Source: Patiria pectinifera
Taxonomy: Eukaryota; Echinodermata; Asteroidea; Valvatida; Asterinidae
Assembly: GCA_029964075.1 (NCBI GenBank)
Contig: CM057149.1
Coordinates: 17,808,197-17,872,196, forward strand
DNA length: 64,000 nucleotides
Reading direction: 5' to 3'
The notes beneath the pieces were generated by a model. It saw only the letters and a program-made list of their open reading frames with translations, did not search any database and was not told the DNA's origin. Numbering within the stretch: the first letter of the stretch is position 1; each line of letters opens with the position of its first letter. Positions 58,187 to 64,000 of the stretch are shown here, one piece after another. A program made the position numbers and the translations under genes.

Positions 58187-59607
58187 AATTCGTCGCGTTT
58201 TTTCCATACTGGCGAACAGGTAACACAGCGCGTTTCGAGTAAATCGGGTTTGAAGCTGAACTGTTTTTGTGCATTAATTACAGAACCCTAGGTTCCAGTG
58301 GAATCAAACATAAAGACCCATACGGACCTGGGAAATGTTGAATTTGATGTTTTCGTGTCATTTGAGTTTTAAGGAGTTGTAATATTTCATTTAGAGCTTT
58401 TCAAACGCGTTCGTCATTATGGAAAAAAACAGAAATCGGAGCCAAATAGTTATTCGTCACTTTATGTGCCTTAATCGTCAGTATGAAAAAAAATGCCGCG
58501 CCATGTCACACTGCGTTTATTTTATCCCATACTGACGAACCAGTACGCAATGCACGCAAACAAAGGCAAATGATTAGTAATCACATTTTCTGGCTGTTTT
58601 AACGCAATTAAGCATCAATTTGCCAATTTCATTACCACTTTCTACTATAATATATTAAACTGAGTTTGGTGAGTTGGCGTGGGCGATTACGGCGACAAAA
58701 CGAGAGCCTAGGCCTATATGAAGAAGCGATATTGAAATCCAGTCCTTGCAAGAGGTTCAAACACTTAAAATAAAACACTTGAGCAAGTTAATTCGATTCA
58801 AATTTGTGCTGTATGTTTAATTCATTCATTTCAATAACATTTGTGTAAAAGTTAGGTTTGAAAAATGTTGTTCATTTCTAGTTTAGTTTCCTTATGTGCT
58901 TTTTGGGCTGTACTGTGTAAGACACAATATGCCAATATGCGTTTGTCCTTGTTTATCAAACCTCAAAAATTGCATATTTGTTCTAGATTTGCACAGGGGC
59001 ATCAAAGTATTTTGTAGAGTGGTTTATGAAAGTCTTAAATAATTTTAACACTTGTGGCAATAATGAAGTGTTGTAATTCAAATTCATTGAGTTTTGCAAA
59101 GCTGAAATGAGTGTATTTTACATCATTAGAATATTGCCTGGTTTTTTTTCAAAGGCTTAACATTTTTACATTTTGTATTCAATTTTTGAAATATTTATGG
59201 AACTTCAAATCGATTTTTCATGCAACAAATCTTGTCTCATACCTTATTAAAACCATGTAGTTTTTTACACAAATCTGGACAATCAAAACTTTAAAGGGTA
59301 CTTCTGCTTTGTTAAAACTTTAGAATTGTCTACAAATACATGTTCTTGCTGTTACATTGTAAATGAAATTAGAAGTTTTGGAGCGGCAGTCTGCAAGTGA
59401 CAGGCTCGAGTCCCACCTCAGTCATCCCTTTGCCCAAACATTTAATTGTTAGGATACACAGTCAGTTTCCCTTGTGATTAAACCTTTCTCAAAAGCTAAA
59501 AGTTTTAATTTCATGGAAACGATTGGGCCAATGAAGCATGTCAGGAAGTGCAAAGTATGAGCTGATGATCTGACGAGTCTAGCACTGATCAAAAACATTG
59601 ATAGGGA

Positions 59608-62600
59608 CTACTTTTTGAGATGTGGCAATTCTTTGTAAAACTGCTGGTGTTCCGAATGTCTTATCACTGGGGTTTGACCTGTGCAAAGACTCATCAGATC
59701 ATCATACTTTGCACTTGCAATACTTGGAGGACCTGCATCATATGCTCTACGGGGGGCTTGAGTGGCTAGCACCCCTGGCGTACGTCTCTGACTGCAAAGG
59801 TTCAGGGTGCCAAACTCTCTTTCAAGGTGGGACATTTTTAGCAACACCGTATGTTGCTTGTTATGCTGTACTCTGATTTGTTTGAGCTTTTTCCAATTGA
59901 TGGGATCGCCTTCCTCCGTCTGGCGAACTCTTAATATTCCCAATCTTTCTGCGTGCTCTTTCCAGTCTAGGATATCCTGATGATTAACTTGAACAATTCT
60001 ATAGGAGACGGAGTTTGCCTCGCCAAACTCATAACAGTTGCTAACTGGGATGGCAAGTAGATATTGCCAGCTCTTTTAAAAGCTCGTTCTATTGTGCTGT
60101 GGGCAGAGTCACCCTCACTTTGACCGTGTGCTGTTTCAAAATAATACAGAGTAATCTGCTTGACATTTTTTGCATTGTTAACAAAATTTAGCAGCATTGT
60201 TGCAACTGGTGTGTTCTTGTTCTGTCCTGAACATCCATCCGAGAAGAGTGCTATTTCTTCTATTCCATCTGTATCAGCTTACAAGAAAGTCGTACAAATG
60301 TGATGATATCTCGTTGGATCCTCGGGAGGCAATCCCTTCATGCCAAAGATAACATGTACAGTCTCTGCTGTCAAGAACATAAACAGTAAAATTATAGCAT
60401 GACAAGCGCCTTTTGTAAAAGAGCTCAGAATTATTGCTTGATGGCAAAATGACTTGCTGCATGTCAAATGTCGCCACTCGCAGCTTTTTATTTGTCAAAG
60501 ACTTTGCCTTAAGTTCTGACTTCAGTTCTCTTACTTTAGTCTTCTCTTTTGTATGCGCTTCATATTTTTCCTGAAGCTGCTCTTTTTCTTGTGCGTTCGC
60601 TTTATAATATGCATCGCAGAGACTGCACATGTCTTTCTTGGGACGATGGAATTTAAGATCCATTGAATTAAATACACTGTAGTATAGGCTAAATGATACT
60701 GGCTGATTGTTTTCATCTTGGTACATCTGGTACATCTTGTTAACAGTTAAGTCTGATGCCAAATACTGGCGGACGTTATTTTTTCGACAGTAATGTGATT
60801 CAGTTCGAGGAAATCTCATTATGTGTGCTCTGATAGAATCTTTGACTACTTCATTTTTCTGTCGTCGGCATTTAGGAATGCCTCAACGTTGCTCGCTCAG
60901 CAGAACCCCTTCTGTATTAATCTTACTTAAAGATGTTCTTACTTGACGCTCACTTATCCCGAGGGTATTAAGAAACAACATCCGACACACCCTCTGCGGA
61001 GTTCCCTTCTCATCAGGAAGATGATATTTGAGTGTTCTCTTTTTCCTACTTCCATTGGGTTTCAGAGGGTAGGAATGTTTAACATGGCTTGCTATAAATG
61101 TCCTTTGCTCGTGTAAATCCCCCGTGTCAAAAAATGCGTCCTGAATTGTTTTGCGACGAGTTGCAGAGAAATGTTTGCAGTTAAAGCCCATCATGCCGCA
61201 GTAGTCACCTTTACATCCTGGTTTGAGTCCTCGACGTGCAGGAACGTCTTTTTCCGATGTCATGCTGCTGTACTGCAGACCAAGATTTCGGCGCTTCTTT
61301 GCAGTTTTGTGTGTTGACAGTGGTTTCTGTACTGGCTTGGCAGGGTCTGTCTCCTCTGGTTGACTGCCTTCAACAAGATAATCTTCTGGCTGTGAGTGTA
61401 CTGTTTGTGGGGTTTCCCGTTCGTTGGCTGTCCCACAAGCACTTGATTCAGGCATATGTAGAGGCTGTTCCTCAGGAGTGACTGTCGGTTCAACAGTCAA
61501 GTGGATTTCTTTTTCCTTCAACCCACATGCACTTGATTCAGGCATGGGTATGGGATGCTCCTCTGGAATAACTATGGGCTCATCAGTCATGTGGATTTCC
61601 TCATAGGCTGATATTTCTGGCACTTCTTCACTGATAGATGGTTCAGTTGTGTTCAAGAGCTGATTAAGTGGTATATCGTCCAGGTTATGAATGACGTAGT
61701 TTAGATGTTCGTCAAAGGATTTTCCCCGGTGGCATGATTCAACTCTGTTTCGGTTGCCTTTGTATTGTCTGATTGATTTGGAAGAGCAAAACGATTATGA
61801 AGATGGCAGGGTGAGTTCTCTTCAAAATGCTTAAAGCATAACAAGCACAAGCAATAGTTGCATGCCGCCCACACATCTTCTTGACACGTGAATGTCTCAC
61901 ACTTGTTTGCTTGGGTGTTAGGCAATGCTGGTTCTGTATTTCTGGTGAAGAGTCTTGACAGCGGCACATTGTCTGCATCGTCACTGTCACTCTGAGCGCC
62001 TTGACTGTCCTCACCTTCATAATCAACCACTTTTCCCGTCCACCATCTCTTTTCCTGCGCCCACCACATCAGGATGTTGCCACCTTTGCGTAGAGTCTGG
62101 GAGGTGTTTGATCTGATGTCTTTCACTTTCACGACGTTTGTTGTCCCATCTTGCCACTGGACAAGAACATCAGTCTCTGGTCCGGGAAAGGTGATTCTGT
62201 GAAATCATAGCAAACGAGCATAACATCAATTTAGAGTGAAGTTCTTTTTGGTTGATATACAATTCAACCCTTGAAACACAAACGTTCCTATAGGCATTTG
62301 AGGGGGGGGGGGGTACCTGAATAGGAAGATTGCATCGTGAAAAATAAATGTCCAAACGGTGCTTTTTGACGATGGAAATAACAATCTCTATTTCAGATAG
62401 TAAACCAATCTAACACACGAAATACATATCAAGTATACAGAGCATAATTACAGCATGTCGAACACCTGTTCAAATGACTAAACTTATCATTTATAACATG
62501 TGTGCTTGCCCTAATGTAAGATTGAAAGATAACATTGTGCATAAAATACATGCACTTAGTTCATGCGTATCAACATGGCGTGCAAGCGCAGTACAGCCTT

Positions 62601-63083
62601 GGCCTAGTACGCTCATGCCAGCTAGGCCTAGTAATATAAAACTCAGTCTAGTAATGCTATACTCGGCCATAGCACTGCTACGAACATGCATGTAAACATG
62701 TCTCACAGTTACAGCATGTTGATGAGTAGCTGTTCTTTTAGTGCATGTTTTTGAACATGAGCATTTATTCAATAATATACGCTGTTGATGTTGCATGAGC
62801 CATACTCCTATGACATGTGAACGCTGGCATCACTTACATGTACACAATACATAGAGCTGTATAATACATGCAACGCTACATAATCATACAGTACATAGCT
62901 ACCGCCATGACATGTTTACAGATCTAAAACATTGTCTAACGTTAGGTCTAGGCCGGGCCTATGACACGCAATCACAGGGATCTAATACACTGAAAATTGA
63001 GCTAATGAAACACAAATTTATGAATAAATGAAACTCAGGTCTTAAATATCAATACATTGTCTTTACCTTTTACTAGGCTGCAT
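59608..63083 (-). pseudogene. Transposase, two exons, disabled by a stop and three frameshifts
   Basis: Exon 1 is 63083-63067 (MQPSKR, donor GTAAAG). Exon 2 starts at 62196 after TGATTTCACAG, and the join keeps frame into VLVQWQDGTTNVVKVKD, which resembles a Tudor/chromo-like module. Then come a Glu/Pro-rich linker, a CKHFSATRRKTIQDAF to FLNTLGISERQVR region typical of an animal transposase family, SHYCRKNNVRQYL, and CSLCDAYYKA. The catalytic-looking FSDGCSGQNKN and GQSEGDSAHSTIE follow. Lesions are a frameshift near 61735, an in-frame TGA at 60885-60883, and frameshifts near 60280 and 59985. No activity is expected from this copy. Confidence 0.75.
62197..63066 (-). other. Intron of the transposase gene
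   Basis: 870 bases with GTAAAG donor and TTTCACAG acceptor. AT-rich, with a G10 run on the plus strand at about 62302 and nothing else recognised. Confidence 0.55.
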
Positions 63084-63561
63084 TTTAACTGAAGACAAGA
63101 CGATATCGTTGTCAGGCCTAGGTCTACACCGTACCGATGTATGTAAATAACGGCAATGCAATAGTATGCAATGGAATTGATTTAGTTGTTCAGCAACTGG
63201 TACCCGGCGCTAGTCCGAAAAGTGTACGAGGTTTATGTAGGGTTACCAGTTTTTTAAACTGGTTCGTCGGTATGATAAAACACACGGCCAGTGCAGAGTA
63301 TTTTTTACGTAGGGGCGAATACGGGTTCGCCAGTATCGAAAAGAAGGAACTTTGACTCTTGAGCCTTTTCGTCAATCGGCGGAGTCCATATCTCAAGAAA
63401 TACTTTAAATTAAGCTGTCAGATTATGGAATTAAAAAGGATGAGTCACGAAACCATCAATACCACAAAAATCGCAATTTCGAAAAAATACGCATATTCGC
63501 CGGTATGGAAAAAACGCGACGAATTGTCTACAACTCTTTGCTGAAAAATGAAATGCTTTAA

Positions 63562-64000
63562 TGAATTGTTCTTCCTGCTTTTACTGAATGAATATTAATT
63601 TGCAGTTATTGTTCTCAAAAGCCAGCAAATCAACTAAATTATGAAAAGCAAAAAAAAAATCGAGTGTATCATCGCTGTTTATTCTATTTGAACAAATTGC
63701 TGCTTCGGCAAAATACATAGGCCTATTGACTATATGGAAGACATGATCTCATTTTTTGAGGCATATTTCTGCATAATGCTGCACATATGGCTAGTCCAAA
63801 ATAGAATCAGTATCGATAGACTTCAATGTGGAGTTCGACGGAGCCTCCAACGTCCTTGAACATTATGCTTATCTAAAAATACATGTTTTATGGCTTTTTT
63901 GACTTTGCGTGGGTATAATAAAATTCTGCTCTGAGCTAACGAAAGAATGGTTTGTGGCTAAACACTGTGCGAAATATTAATTTTCTGACTTAAGTTATGA
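63562..64000 (+). repeat. Repeat copy matching 56295-56690
   Basis: Directly right of the transposon. Shares TTGTTCTCAAAAGCCAGCAA, GGAAGACATGATCT, GTATAATAAAATTCTGCTCT and GAGCTAACGAAAGAATGG with the 56 kb copy, and AAATATTAATTTTCTG with 55850. Continues past the window edge. Confidence 0.6.

Larger units (their letters stand above)
58191..63521 (-). mobile_element. 5.3 kb cut-and-paste DNA transposon, Sola-like (tentative)
   Basis: Terminal inverted repeats: the left CGTCGCGTTTTTTCCATACT and its inverse at 63502-63521 (GGTATGGAAAAAACGCGACG), flanked by AATT on both sides (58187-58190, 63522-63525). Within the ends are subterminal copies of TTCGYCRGTATG: 58204-58217, about 58474-58485 and 58527-58540 at the left; 63263-63274, 63325-63336 and 63495-63506 at the right. 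The single gene inside, on the minus strand, is a decayed transposase. A 4-bp target duplication is a trait of the Sola superfamily, but AATT is palindromic, so its length is ambiguous and the superfamily is provisional. Confidence 0.8.

Noticed and set aside
60270..60290. A 14-base GTAAG...CAG stretch as an intron restoring the transposase frame
   Set aside because: Far shorter than any plausible spliceosomal intron; treated as a frameshift.
60883..60885. In-frame TGA in the transposase as a recoded (selenocysteine) codon
   Set aside because: The same copy also carries three frameshifts, and the position expects Arg (CGA to TGA decay). Ordinary inactivation is simpler.

Overview
The window is animal (metazoan) nuclear DNA. 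It is AT-rich, has short exons in long introns with GT-AG splice sites, a cadherin gene, tRNA-derived SINEs and a dense load of short inverted-repeat DNA elements (MITEs). It is not prokaryotic: there are no operons and almost no long open frames. Gene content (a cadherin with an EGF/laminin-G stalk, a secreted NlpC/P60-like enzyme, small secreted cysteine-rich peptides) and repeat style suggest a marine invertebrate deuterostome, most likely an echinoderm. That assignment is inference only.

Layout. (1) 1-10674, minus strand: the first eight exons of a cadherin gene, running off the left edge. All inferred junctions keep frame. Order: signal peptide, about 340 residues of Thr/Ser-rich mucin-like sequence, four cadherin repeats, a membrane-proximal domain, cysteine-rich/EGF-like sequence and a laminin-G domain. 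Its introns hold a SINE, two MITE families and a large palindrome. (2) 10675-19255: mostly intergenic and repetitive. (3) 19256-23642, minus strand: a complete three-exon gene for a 158-residue secreted NlpC/P60-like (candidate peptidoglycan amidase) protein with a TATA-like promoter. (4) 23643-36000: intergenic, dominated by TTAA-flanked MITEs, Tc1/mariner-type fold-back elements, SINEs and a peculiar array of one ten-base word. (5) 36000-52220, plus strand: two tandem copies of a roughly 5 kb unit, each carrying a two-coding-exon gene for a secreted, eight-cysteine, knottin-like prepropeptide (102 and 109 residues). The copies share exon sequence and also intron, upstream and probable 5'-UTR exon sequence. 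(6) 52220-58190: repeats. (7) 58191-63521: a 5.3 kb cut-and-paste DNA transposon with matching terminal inverted repeats, a 4-bp AATT target duplication, subterminal repeats and a decayed two-exon transposase on the minus strand. A 111-bp non-autonomous relative sits at 48465-48575. (8) 63560-64000: a repeat also present at about 56295-56690.

The host genes share no pathway that can be shown. The amidase-like protein and the cystine-rich peptides are both small secreted products that would fit innate defence, which is a hypothesis. The best candidates for something undescribed are the duplicated eight-cysteine peptide genes, then the amidase-like gene and the mucin-cadherin fusion.
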